The notes under the pieces are model-generated. The model was not told the DNA's origin, ran no database searches, and saw only the letters and a list, made by a program, of their open reading frames with translations. Position numbers and translations under genes: made by a program. DNA of 64,000 bases from RHLJ01 sp040222455 (GTDB taxonomy: Bacteria; Bacteroidota; Rhodothermia; Balneolales; Balneolaceae): contig JAVKDD010000015.1 of the NCBI GenBank assembly GCA_040222455.1, forward strand, positions 118,944 through 182,943, in the 5' to 3' direction. Position 1 is the stretch's first letter; every line of letters begins with the position of its first letter. Positions 19,636-28,189 of this stretch are shown here, piece after piece.

Positions 19636-19694
19636 AAGCACATTTAGTTTGAATTAATCAAAGTAGTGCATAACCAGAGAAACTAAGCTACAAT

Positions 19695-19788
19695 GTCATT
19701 TCACGGCGTACGCCTGAAATCTAGATTATGATTTATAGGAAAGAATTACTTCACAGGGTATTCTAGATTCCTGCATGCACAGGAATGA
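19695..19788. repeat. Inverted pair of REP-like palindromic repeats
   Basis: Copy A (19695-19727) reads TCATTTCA, then the perfect palindrome GGCGTACGCC (19705-19714), then TGAAATCTAGATT. Copy B (19761-19788) is in the opposite orientation; its complement reads TCATTCCTG, a CA-rich loop, then CAGGAATCTAGA, with 7-bp arms at 19767-19773 and 19780-19786. The copies share the ends TCATTyC and GrAATCTAGA but differ in the stem centre. They lie between convergent genes, where they could end transcription from both sides. Confidence 0.7.
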
Positions 19789-19789
19789 T

Positions 19790-19996
19790 TTATTCTTTCT
19801 TCCATAAATTACCATTTCTTTCTACTTCACAGTGAAAGCAAGCACTTTTTTGATTCTCTTGATTGTACCATTCATGTTCTCTTTTTTTTTCGCATTCATA
19901 CCCTTTTCCCGCTAAACCTAGATTTATTAGGAAATAAGGTAGATGACTACGAACGAAAGTTCTAAACCAATATGGTCCTCCAGAATATTCAGGCAT
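19790..19996 (-). CDS. Small conserved-looking hypothetical protein (68 aa)
   Basis: A short gene encoding 68 residues, rich in aromatic and charged residues. It opens MPEYSGGPYWFRTFVRSHLP and has a second half CEKKREHEWYNQENQKSACF followed by HCEVERNGNLWKKE. The cysteines (one early, then the pair in ACFHCE) and histidines could bind a metal, but this is not proven. Its ATG overlaps the TGA of the upstream propeller gene (TGATG), a strong sign of translational coupling and of a real gene. The composition looks like protein rather than random shadow coding. The function is unknown. Confidence 0.7.
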   Translation of the reverse strand: MPEYSGGPYWFRTFVRSHLPYFLINLGLAGKGYECEKKREHEWYNQENQKSACFHCEVERNGNLWKKE

Positions 19997-22900
19997 CAAT
20001 CTAAATCAATAATTCTACCTGGCGTCCACGGGGCATTTAATCTAGTTAATTCTGCATCAATTGCTGGAAGTGAAAGACCGAGAATATCCTTAAGTGTATC
20101 TATAATTGGAGTGAGTTGAGCTTCAGCAATTTCCCTCACCATTTTCGAAGTTTCTGTAGGATCAGACTGTGAAGACATTCCAGTATTTATTGCTGTATTA
20201 ATTCTGGAATTTAGTGAAGGAGCTTGATTGATTTCTAACTGATTTTTGATTTGACTCCCGTACATTTTCAATCGAATATCATCTAATCTTTTCTCTAACT
20301 CTGAAATCATCGAAGTCAGACTTTCACTATTCACAATACGGGCAGCAGCTTGATAGTACTCTAAGCGATCATTTATTTCATTAAAAGCATTTATAGCGCT
20401 GTTAGCAGATTTTGACAAATTGGTTAGTTCTTTATGGTAAGCAAGCATTGCCCTTGGGTTTGCAGATGGTAGTGTTCTATTGTCCAGAGATTTCACTTCA
20501 AATTCTACCGGTTCAGATAATACAGTTACTTCTCCGTTTATACTTTTCGAAAGTTGTACAGAATAAGTGCCAGGTAACACCATTAACCCGGAGTTTAAAT
20601 TTGTTTTAGGATTGCTTGTATTGGTTCTAACCTGATCAACATCTGGATAGGTTAAATCCCAGTATGCCCGATTAATACCTTTTAATGCTCCCGCATGTAA
20701 ATTCTGAATAACATCCCCGTTTGCATCTCGAATTGTAAAGATTAAATAGGGCGCCTCTTCCAGCTCTTCAGCTTCTAACTGCTCTAAGCTTGGATAATAA
20801 ACAGATTCACCAGCGTCTCTGTTTTTCTTCTCTTCTTCTTTTCGAATGTCTTCGAGTGTCTTGTATTTGTCCTTCAAATAAAAGGTGAAAGCAGCACCAA
20901 ATTTAGGATTTTCGCCGAGATAGAAATCTTCTCCTTGAAATCCTTTTGGTCCCAGCCAACTCACCGTACTGCTTGCTGCAATAGGGCTGAATTGTTGATA
21001 TTGAAAAGGATCACGCACAGAAAAAAGATGGGCTTCTTTTTCTTCCACTTCTTTGGTGAACTCTCGTAATGCTGAGTAATCATCCATGATGTAGAATCCA
21101 CGCCCAAATGTGGCTAATACCAAATCGTTTTCTCTTTGTTGAATATTAATATCGCGCACCGCAACGGTTGGTAGTCCAGAATTCAATTCCTTCCAGTATT
21201 CTCCTCCATCTAAACTGGCAAATAAACTAAACTCCGTTCCTACAAAAATGAGATTTGCTTCGATGTGATCTTCTTCGATGGAGTATACTGAACCTCTTTC
21301 TGGTAAATTATTTGTAATGGAAGCCCATGATTTTCCTAGATTTGTACTTTTTAATACATATGGTTTAAAATCACCATTTTTGTGATTGTTGAAGGCCGCA
21401 TAAATCGTATTTACATCATGTGCTGAAGCAACGATTTCATTTACATAGGTCATTTCTGGAACGGTTGGAAATTTTTCAATTTTCGTCCAATTTCCACCTC
21501 CATCTTCACTTATGTGAATTAAACCATCATCGGTACCTGCAAATATCAAGTCTTCATTTAATGGAGATTCAGCTAGGGCAACAATATTTCCATATTGTGT
21601 AGTTGATGCGTTCTTTGCAACTGCATCCATCGGCCACACTTTACCCATTACCTCTAATTTATTTCTATCAATCTGGCGGGTTAAATCTCCACTAATTTCT
21701 TCCCAACTTTGTCCCATGTCATCGCTTCGGTGTACCCGATCTGATGCGTAATACAATCTCTTGTTATCATGAACGCTTACAAAGAATGGAGAATCCCAAT
21801 TCCAATTATAAGAGTAATCTCCGGTTGGTGGTTGTGGTATAATATTCTGTGCTTCACCACTTTGCTTATCGAACCGGAATAAATTTCCATACTGGTATTG
21901 ACTGTATACAATATTTGGATTGGTAGGATCCACATGAGGTTCAAAACCATCTCCAAGAAGTGTTACTTTCCAATCATTGAATGTTAATCCTGTTGGCTCA
22001 ATGGATCTGGAAGGGCCTCCAAAGGTGAAATTATCTTGAGTTCCACCATACACATTATAAAATGGATAATCATTATCAACAGCAACTTTATAGAATTGTG
22101 TAACTGGTAAATTCGTATAGAATCTCCAAGTCTTACCGCGATCATATGATTCATATACGCCACCATCATTTCCATTTAGAAGATAGTTAGTATTATTTGG
22201 ATCAATCCATAAAGCATGATTATCAATGTGCTTATTTAATTCACCCACATAGCTAAAACTCTTACCACCGTCTTCCGAAACTCCAGAAAAAGTATTCATT
22301 ACATACACTAAATCAACATCAACAGGATCAGCTACTACTTCCTGGTAATAATTTCCGCTTGAAGAATAGTCACTTCTACGCACCCAAGATTCTCCTAAAT
22401 CCGTAGAACGATAAAAGCCCCCTTTGTCAGCTTGAGCTTCAACTACGGCATATATAGTATTGGGATCAGCGTCAGAAATATCCATTCCAATTCTTCCAAT
22501 ATCTCCACTTGGCATTCCATTCATTATTTTTCTGAAATTCTCTCCCCCATCAGTAGACTTATACACTGCAGATTCCGGTCCGCCACTGATGTAAGTAAAC
22601 ACATGTCTCCTTCTCTGATGAGCTGTTGCATAAATAATATCTGGGTTTCTTGGATCGAGATGAATTTCGTTAACCCCCGTGTGTTCGCTGACTTCAAGAA
22701 TATTATCCCAAGTTTCTCCACCATCTGTTGTTTTAAATAAACCACGATCTCCTCCTTCGCTCCAAAGTGGACCAACAGCTGCCACATAAACTACATCAGA
22801 ATCTCTGGGATCAATTTCAATCATTCCAATATGTTCGGAATTTTTTAATCCCATATGTTTCCAGCTCTTTCCACCATCAACCGACTTATAGATTCCATCG

Positions 22901-23280
22901 CCATAAGCAACGCTACGCTGGTTATTATTTTCACCTGTTCCAACCCATACTACATTTGAGTTATTTGGATCCATCGCAACAAAGCCAATCGAGTACGATC
23001 CCTGGCTATCAAATACCGGTTCGAGAGTTATACCTCGATTTGTGGTTTTCCAAACTCCACCCGATGAAGTTGCTATATAAAACTCACTGGTATTGTTTGG
23101 ATTTACTGCAAAATCAGAAATTCTTCCCGAAGTAAATGCAGGCCCAATACTTCTAAATTTAAGGCTGTTCCAAGCTGTTTCGTAACGCTGATCTTCAGGC
23201 TTATCCTGAGCATTTATTGTAGGAGAGCATAGAAAAAGGCATAAAATTACAGATAGTGTAGTGTAAAATCGATTCTCCAT
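19996..23280 (-). CDS. Secreted sortilin/VPS10-like BNR-repeat propeller protein
   Basis: A 1094-residue protein with a signal peptide ending INAQ (about residue 25). It contains about eleven Asp-box/BNR repeats of the form S-x-D-x-G-x-x-W, for example KSVDGGKSWKHMG, KTTDGGETWDNI, RSTDLGESWVRR and SEDGGGNWTKIE. They span about 60-730 and are typical of ten-bladed sortilin-like propellers. The C-terminal 300 residues contain a beta-sandwich and helices (about 960-1060) and have no T9SS sorting domain. Databases often label such proteins glycosyl hydrolase because of the BNR repeats, but no catalytic motif is seen. The natural substrate or partner is unknown. The 68-residue gene is coupled downstream, and an inverted repeat lies 23-47 bases upstream of the start. 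Confidence 0.8.
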   Translation of the reverse strand: MENRFYTTLSVILCLFLCSPTINAQDKPEDQRYETAWNSLKFRSIGPAFTSGRISDFAVNPNNTSEFYIATSSGGVWKTTNRGITLEPVFDSQGSYSIGFVAMDPNNSNVVWVGTGENNNQRSVAYGDGIYKSVDGGKSWKHMGLKNSEHIGMIEIDPRDSDVVYVAAVGPLWSEGGDRGLFKTTDGGETWDNILEVSEHTGVNEIHLDPRNPDIIYATAHQRRRHVFTYISGGPESAVYKSTDGGENFRKIMNGMPSGDIGRIGMDISDADPNTIYAVVEAQADKGGFYRSTDLGESWVRRSDYSSSGNYYQEVVADPVDVDLVYVMNTFSGVSEDGGKSFSYVGELNKHIDNHALWIDPNNTNYLLNGNDGGVYESYDRGKTWRFYTNLPVTQFYKVAVDNDYPFYNVYGGTQDNFTFGGPSRSIEPTGLTFNDWKVTLLGDGFEPHVDPTNPNIVYSQYQYGNLFRFDKQSGEAQNIIPQPPTGDYSYNWNWDSPFFVSVHDNKRLYYASDRVHRSDDMGQSWEEISGDLTRQIDRNKLEVMGKVWPMDAVAKNASTTQYGNIVALAESPLNEDLIFAGTDDGLIHISEDGGGNWTKIEKFPTVPEMTYVNEIVASAHDVNTIYAAFNNHKNGDFKPYVLKSTNLGKSWASITNNLPERGSVYSIEEDHIEANLIFVGTEFSLFASLDGGEYWKELNSGLPTVAVRDINIQQRENDLVLATFGRGFYIMDDYSALREFTKEVEEKEAHLFSVRDPFQYQQFSPIAASSTVSWLGPKGFQGEDFYLGENPKFGAAFTFYLKDKYKTLEDIRKEEEKKNRDAGESVYYPSLEQLEAEELEEAPYLIFTIRDANGDVIQNLHAGALKGINRAYWDLTYPDVDQVRTNTSNPKTNLNSGLMVLPGTYSVQLSKSINGEVTVLSEPVEFEVKSLDNRTLPSANPRAMLAYHKELTNLSKSANSAINAFNEINDRLEYYQAAARIVNSESLTSMISELEKRLDDIRLKMYGSQIKNQLEINQAPSLNSRINTAINTGMSSQSDPTETSKMVREIAEAQLTPIIDTLKDILGLSLPAIDAELTRLNAPWTPGRIIDLD

Positions 23281-23302
23281 AGTAGTACTTTTTTAATTCA
23301 TC

Positions 23303-23327
23303 GTTAACTAAGAAGTGAGTAGTTAAC
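23303..23327. promoter_or_regulatory. Perfect inverted repeat upstream of the sortilin-like gene
   Basis: GTTAACTA, nine bases, then TAGTTAAC: two perfect 8-base arms located 23-47 bases before the start at 23280. No T-tract follows on the minus strand, so an operator is likelier than a terminator. It lies in the 91-base gap between the NTF2-like gene and the propeller gene. Confidence 0.35.
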
Positions 23328-23371
23328 AATAACTAAAACTTAGGGGAGTTACTGAAAAAAATGTCTACATT

Positions 23372-23881
23372 TTAATTCTTAATGTATTTTTTAGGAATAG
23401 GAAAGTCATCATTTTCTGCAGACCAAAAAACCGATACTACCCACCATCTGCTTCCATCATTAAAAAGCTGAATGCTGTTGATTCCACGAGCAAAAACTTC
23501 TCCATCTTTTGTTCGCTTAGATTGATAAGTACTAAAGACTTGCGTTATATATCGAAAAGTATCGACTTCTCTAGAGATTTCATCTTCATGAAAACCATCT
23601 CTAACTAAACTCGCTCCTGCTGTTTCTACGTACTCTTCTGGCGTCCACTGTATAAAAGAAACTTTCCCTTCTTGATTTTGAAAAGTTGGCGTTAACAGTG
23701 CTCCCTGCATAAATAAATTCTTAAATCGATCCCAATCTCTTTCTACCCCTGCATCACCTGAAATAGAAGCGTAAAGAGCTTTTATTATAGAATCAATAGA
23801 TTTGACATCTTCTTCATATTGAGCAAAAGAATTACTCATAAAAAAGATAGTGAATACAAGTAATAATGCTGATCTCTTCAT
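23372..23881 (-). CDS. Secreted NTF2/SnoaL-like protein
   Basis: A 169-residue protein with a clean signal peptide (MKRSALLLVFTIFFMSNSFA, cleavage near residue 20). The mature part has the pattern of the NTF2-like cone fold: an initial helix (IDSIIKALYASISG), WDRFKNLFMQGALLTP, the strand-helix unit with TPEEYVETAG, and paired final strands GINSIQLFNDGSRWWVVSVFW. Such domains are used both as small enzymes and as binding modules, and no catalytic residue can be assigned. It sits 23 bases after the GH16 gene and may be its last co-transcribed partner. Confidence 0.7.
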   Translation of the reverse strand: MKRSALLLVFTIFFMSNSFAQYEEDVKSIDSIIKALYASISGDAGVERDWDRFKNLFMQGALLTPTFQNQEGKVSFIQWTPEEYVETAGASLVRDGFHEDEISREVDTFRYITQVFSTYQSKRTKDGEVFARGINSIQLFNDGSRWWVVSVFWSAENDDFPIPKKYIKN

Positions 23882-23904
23882 TTGTTCTATAGGTGATTTA
23901 TGAC

Positions 23905-25128
23905 CTATTTAATCAATGTCATTTTTTTGAATTGAGAAAATCCGTCAAATGTTAATGAGTAATAATACACACCACTTGATAAACCTGAAGCATCAAATTG
24001 AACCGAGTGGGAGCCTTGACTATATACTTTGTTTGCAAGATCTGCAACTCTTCTACCCTGAAGATCAAATACCGAAAGCTGAACGTTACCTGATGAAGGC
24101 AACTCAAAATTTATGGAAGTAGATGGATTAAATGGATTGGGGTAATTCTGGGAAAGTTTAACCAAATTTGGTGTGGTTTCAACTTCCTCATTAGAAACTA
24201 ATAAGCCATCCAGATAAAGTTCACCTTGCCCATTCCATTTATTTACTTTGATGTAATCGATATACATTTTTGCTGGTAAAGGAGCTGTAACTTCATTCGC
24301 ATTTGAAGCATCGGTAAATGTGCCACCAACCGCTAAATTAGTAATGAAAAAAAATGGTTCTCTAAACGTTGAAGCAAGTTCTCCTCCAGATATAGAAACA
24401 GCAGCTGTATACAAATCGTATTCAACTTCCTGATCAATCACAGTAAACTTGATACTATTTGAATCCCAGTATAAGCGATAAGTAACAAAACGATTGTCTA
24501 ACGAATCGGAAGCTTCATAAGGCTGATTAAAACCTGTATCGTCAGCTATTGAGGCCGCACAAGTTGGATTTCCTCCACATGCTGCACTGGCATACCATAT
24601 TAAATTAGCCCCTACATAGTTATTAATTGGAGCATTTGGGTGACCTTGACGATTTCGTTCAGCCAACTTATGTCCCATTTCCATAATGTCAATTTCTCCA
24701 CTTTTTGGCCAACCATCTGTTTCATGATTTGCGCCCAACATCCAAAAAGCAGGCCATAAACCAACTTCTAAATCAGGAACCGCCATCCGAACTTCTACTA
24801 CACCGTATCGAATTGCCAGATTATTTTCTGATTCAATTCTTCCAGAAGTAAAAGGACTTCCTGCCCACATTTGCTTCTGTGCTTCAAGAACCAATGCGCT
24901 ATTTCCCTCTTCACCAGTTATACTGTCAACGTATACATTATAGGGTTTATAGAACTCGAGCTCACTATTTCCCCAGCCACAAAGTCTTGGGCACCCATTA
25001 CTATCAATTACATTCCAGACATCAGTATTCACTGAATCAAATTGTTCTTCCCAAACAAGCTCTCCAACTTGACTGTAAGCGGGAAGTTGAAAGGATAAAA
25101 ATAGAAGGACGAATAGGCTTTTTTTCAT
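23905..25128 (-). CDS. GH16 endo-beta-1,3-glucanase (laminarinase-like), T9SS cargo
   Basis: A secreted glucanase. I place the start at the ATG at 25128, because it begins a normal signal peptide (MKKSLFVLLFLSFQLPAYSQ) and has AAAGAG upstream; an in-frame ATG 36 bases earlier would add a charged extension. The GH16 domain spans about 22-300 with WPAFWMLG and the catalytic signature GEIDIMEMG, in which Glu145, Asp147 and Glu150 are nucleophile, helper and acid/base. A C-terminal T9SS sorting domain (about 325-407) has the NYPNPFNPST motif and ends FKKMTLIK. The extra methionine in EIDIME and the surrounding residues fit GH16 laminarinases rather than agarases or carrageenases. It should act outside the cell on laminarin-type beta-glucan. 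Confidence 0.88.
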   Translation of the reverse strand: MKKSLFVLLFLSFQLPAYSQVGELVWEEQFDSVNTDVWNVIDSNGCPRLCGWGNSELEFYKPYNVYVDSITGEEGNSALVLEAQKQMWAGSPFTSGRIESENNLAIRYGVVEVRMAVPDLEVGLWPAFWMLGANHETDGWPKSGEIDIMEMGHKLAERNRQGHPNAPINNYVGANLIWYASAACGGNPTCAASIADDTGFNQPYEASDSLDNRFVTYRLYWDSNSIKFTVIDQEVEYDLYTAAVSISGGELASTFREPFFFITNLAVGGTFTDASNANEVTAPLPAKMYIDYIKVNKWNGQGELYLDGLLVSNEEVETTPNLVKLSQNYPNPFNPSTSINFELPSSGNVQLSVFDLQGRRVADLANKVYSQGSHSVQFDASGLSSGVYYYSLTFDGFSQFKKMTLIK

Positions 25129-25186
25129 TGATCTAACTCTTTGTAGTTTGCTTTGAAAGAACATACATAAAAAATTTAAAAAGCAT

Positions 25187-26173
25187 TCAGGCTTTCAAAA
25201 TCTCTTCAATCTTTTGTTCTTCTTCGTCTGATAAATGAAGGTTATTTAAAGCGTCTAGATTATCTTCTAGTTGTTTCAAACTACTAATTCCAATTAAAGC
25301 AGTGGTTACAGCTGGATGACGTAAAATCCAAACTAAAGCCAATTGTGCTAAACTTTGTCCTCGTTGTTCAGCTATCGTATTCAAGTCTTTGATTTTCTGA
25401 AGTACCTGATCTGTTAAATCTCCTTTTTGTAAAAAACCATCCGGATCGGCAATTCTTGATTTTTCCGGTATACCATGTAAATACTTGTTGGTGAGCAATC
25501 CTTGAGCTAGTGGTGAGAATGGAATGCTACCAATCCCTTCTTCGAGGAGTACATCAAAAATTCCTTCCTGCTCAGGTTCGCGATGAAACATATTATATTT
25601 CGGTTGATGGATTACAATCGGCACGCCCCATGACTTCAACATTTGTATGGCTTTACGGGCACGATCAGCAGGGTAATTTGAAATTCCAGCATATAGTGCC
25701 TTTCCAGATCTAATAATCTGCTCTAACGCCCGCATACTTTCTTCTAGAGGAGTGTCATAGTCTGGTCGATGATGATAAAAAATATCCACATATTCTAAGC
25801 CCATTCTTTTTAAACTTTGATCACAACTTGCGATCAAAAATTTTCTGGAGCCTCCATCCCCGTAAGGTCCCGGCCACATTCCATAACCAGCTTTACTAGA
25901 TATAATCAGCTCATCTCTCTTACCATGGAAAATGGCTTTCAAAGCTCTTCCAAATTGCTCTTCTGCACTGCCTGGAGGGGGACCATAATTATTAGCTAAA
26001 TCGAAATGAGTAATTCCATTTTCGAAAGCTTTTATTAACATTGCATCTGCTTTTTCTGGAGTTTGTTGTCCTCCGAAATTATGCCAAAGGCCAAGAGAAA
26101 GTATAGGTAGGTATAAACCTGAATTACCACATTTGCGATAAGGAATTTGGTCGTATTGAGGAGTGGTTATCAT
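25187..26173 (-). CDS. Aldo/keto reductase, YghZ-like
   Basis: A 328-residue cytoplasmic NADPH-dependent oxidoreductase of the aldo/keto reductase superfamily. The catalytic tetrad is visible: Asp and Tyr in FDLANNYGPPPGSAE, Lys in ISSKAGYG, and His in DIFYHHRPD. The segment MWPGPYGDGGSRK and the length match the YghZ/KCNAB-like branch, whose E. coli member reduces L-glyceraldehyde-3-phosphate and methylglyoxal. A late block, GISSLKQLEDNLDAL, would contact the cofactor. It lies at the end of the mannan/sulfatase gene run, after a 229-base gap, so it may have its own promoter. The substrate here is not known. Confidence 0.88.
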   Translation of the reverse strand: MITTPQYDQIPYRKCGNSGLYLPILSLGLWHNFGGQQTPEKADAMLIKAFENGITHFDLANNYGPPPGSAEEQFGRALKAIFHGKRDELIISSKAGYGMWPGPYGDGGSRKFLIASCDQSLKRMGLEYVDIFYHHRPDYDTPLEESMRALEQIIRSGKALYAGISNYPADRARKAIQMLKSWGVPIVIHQPKYNMFHREPEQEGIFDVLLEEGIGSIPFSPLAQGLLTNKYLHGIPEKSRIADPDGFLQKGDLTDQVLQKIKDLNTIAEQRGQSLAQLALVWILRHPAVTTALIGISSLKQLEDNLDALNNLHLSDEEEQKIEEILKA

Positions 26174-26256
26174 AGTAAGTACATCTAAATTTGATTGTCA
26201 TAAAGTATATAACAAACAAAATAAACTTATATGCATTAGTATGTTTTTTCTATCAC

Positions 26257-26276
26257 TTTTTTTAAGGCTAAAAAAA
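26257..26276. promoter_or_regulatory. AT-only perfect palindrome between sulfatase and reductase genes
   Basis: TTTTTTTA, AGGC, TAAAAAAA: perfect 8-base arms around four bases. It sits in the 229-base gap between the sulfatase gene and the aldo/keto reductase gene. It could be a weak bidirectional terminator or simply an A/T-tract bend. I see no other structure in this gap. Confidence 0.25.
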
Positions 26277-26402
26277 CTGCTAATTCTATTATCATTCTCA
26301 TTCAATCGATAGATGTTTCAAAATGCGTCAGTTTTAGCACTTAATGAATAAATAACATAAAGCATTGCTACTCTATTCAAATGAAAAGGAATGAATGATT
26401 TC

Positions 26403-28184
26403 TTAATCTTTATTTTGAACAATAATCCCATTAAATGCTTTAATCGCAGCTTCTGATTCTGATGTTGAATTTCTTATCCGGATTTCTATCTGATATTCCC
26501 CTGGTTCTAATGGCACTGTTAATAATGGAATATTTAGTCCTTCCATTTCGGATAACAAATAACTGCTTCGTTGGTTTCTTAATGTCACTTCTAATTCGGC
26601 ATCACTTGTTCCAAGTTCCCAATCTGGTATGAATTCATAAATTCCAAAATTTTGAACTATAAACTTTTGTGCAATTCCATCCCCATTATTTGTCCAATTT
26701 TGAGTGTTATGACTACTAGTATATATATCGCCAAATACTTCATAAGGAGCTGCACCATGAATGTAGGTACTATCCATACTGTTAATTCCTAGATAAAAAA
26801 CGGGCATATCGTAGCTATTACTTTCGTTTATAACTGTTTCTTCCCACCACTCTTTCAATTCTGATTCTAATTCCATTCGAATTTCTGGGTAATCGAGTGA
26901 GATATCGATTGTTTCCTGGAGATCTTCTTCTAAATTGAATAGCTTTTTCCCAAAATAACCTTGAATGTATTTATACTTTCCTTTCCGAATAGCCAGTTCT
27001 TGTTCATCAAATAATAAGTTCTTTTTGTCTTCCAGAAAGGCATATTGATATGGACGATTTTCCCACAATACTTCGTGATTCGAATAATAATAGGCTCTGT
27101 TTCTATCTTGAGTTTCTCCATTTAGAATGGGCAATATACTCTCGCCAAATAATGGTTTTGATTCCACAGGTAAGAGTATATCAAGTACTTCCATAATAGT
27201 TGGAAAAATATCTGCAATGTCCACCATTTGATATTCGTCTCTGGCTTCAAACATATTTCCCCATTTCACAAAACCTATGGTTCGATGTCCATTTTCGTGA
27301 AGCCTACCTTTTACACCAGCCAAATTAAGTGGATTTCGTGCTGCTTCTTCTTCAGGTAAAGCAGGTAGCCCATCAAAACTTGCGGGTGGATTATTCCAAA
27401 TTGGGCCATTATCTCCGATAAAAAAGATCAGCGTATTCTCCAGTTTCCCAGATTGCTCAAGTACACGCAACAATCTTCCAATATTTTGGTCTAATTGCTC
27501 TGTAATGCCGTAAATACTTGCAACTGCATCAGAATGGCCTTGAGCTATGTATTTCTCGATTAATGAATCCGGGGCGATATAAGGCTTATGGATTTGTGGA
27601 TAGGCCAAATACATAAATTTAGGGGAATCAGATACTCTGGCGAACACATTAATAGCGGTGTCAGTTAAATAATCTACCGTCCATGCTTTGGGGGCTAGCT
27701 CGTTGCCTTTATGCTTTATAATTGGGTTTTGATGTTCGTATAAATTTGCCTGAACCCAGGCTTCATCAAAACCTCTTTGCTCTGGTAAATACGGAGCTTC
27801 TTTTCCTAAATGCCATTTCCCAAGCATATATGTTTCATATCCATTGCCTTGAAGAAGCTGAGCTATGGTAAATTCGTCTAAATTTAAATAATCTCTTCCA
27901 CCATGTACTCCCCAAACTCCTGTAGTTAAAGCATGGCGACCAGTCATCAATTGGGCTCTTGATGGTGCACATACAGGTTGGGCGTGGTAATCGTGCAATC
28001 GGACGGAATTCATCGCAAATGCATCCATATGTGGCGTATCTACTTCAGGATTTCCGTTAATCGAAATATCACCATACCCTTGGTCATCAGTTAGAATGAT
28101 AAGAATATTTGGAGGCTGCTCATTTACTTTATTTATCGTGCAGTTAAGTAATAGTATCCAAAATACTACTAATAGAAATTTCAT
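26403..28184 (-). CDS. Type I formylglycine-dependent sulfatase, lipoprotein
   Basis: A 593-residue S1-family sulfatase. The signal peptide ends in the lipobox LLNC (Cys15), so it is probably membrane-anchored. Metal ligands Asp33-Asp34 lie in ILTDDQGYGD. The maturation motif CAPSR holds the cysteine converted to formylglycine (Cys72), followed by TGR. Further conserved parts are GKWHLG and FIGDNGP. After about residue 460 there is an extra beta-sandwich of about 130 residues that looks like a carbohydrate-binding appendage. The protein should remove sulfate esters from a glycan outside the inner membrane. It lies six bases after the metallophosphoesterase gene in the long minus-strand run of the mannan locus. 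The sulfatase maturation enzyme is not in this window. Confidence 0.9.
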   Translation of the reverse strand: MKFLLVVFWILLLNCTINKVNEQPPNILIILTDDQGYGDISINGNPEVDTPHMDAFAMNSVRLHDYHAQPVCAPSRAQLMTGRHALTTGVWGVHGGRDYLNLDEFTIAQLLQGNGYETYMLGKWHLGKEAPYLPEQRGFDEAWVQANLYEHQNPIIKHKGNELAPKAWTVDYLTDTAINVFARVSDSPKFMYLAYPQIHKPYIAPDSLIEKYIAQGHSDAVASIYGITEQLDQNIGRLLRVLEQSGKLENTLIFFIGDNGPIWNNPPASFDGLPALPEEEAARNPLNLAGVKGRLHENGHRTIGFVKWGNMFEARDEYQMVDIADIFPTIMEVLDILLPVESKPLFGESILPILNGETQDRNRAYYYSNHEVLWENRPYQYAFLEDKKNLLFDEQELAIRKGKYKYIQGYFGKKLFNLEEDLQETIDISLDYPEIRMELESELKEWWEETVINESNSYDMPVFYLGINSMDSTYIHGAAPYEVFGDIYTSSHNTQNWTNNGDGIAQKFIVQNFGIYEFIPDWELGTSDAELEVTLRNQRSSYLLSEMEGLNIPLLTVPLEPGEYQIEIRIRNSTSESEAAIKAFNGIIVQNKD

Positions 28185-28189
28185 AATGT

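Noticed and set aside
22432..22740. Plus-strand frames inside the sortilin-like gene
   Set aside because: They are antisense shadows of a long, repeat-rich coding region and show no start signal or family pattern.
19996..23280. Sialidase or glycoside hydrolase assignment for the BNR protein
   Set aside because: Asp-box repeats alone do not show catalysis; no sialidase arginine triad or other active site is visible.
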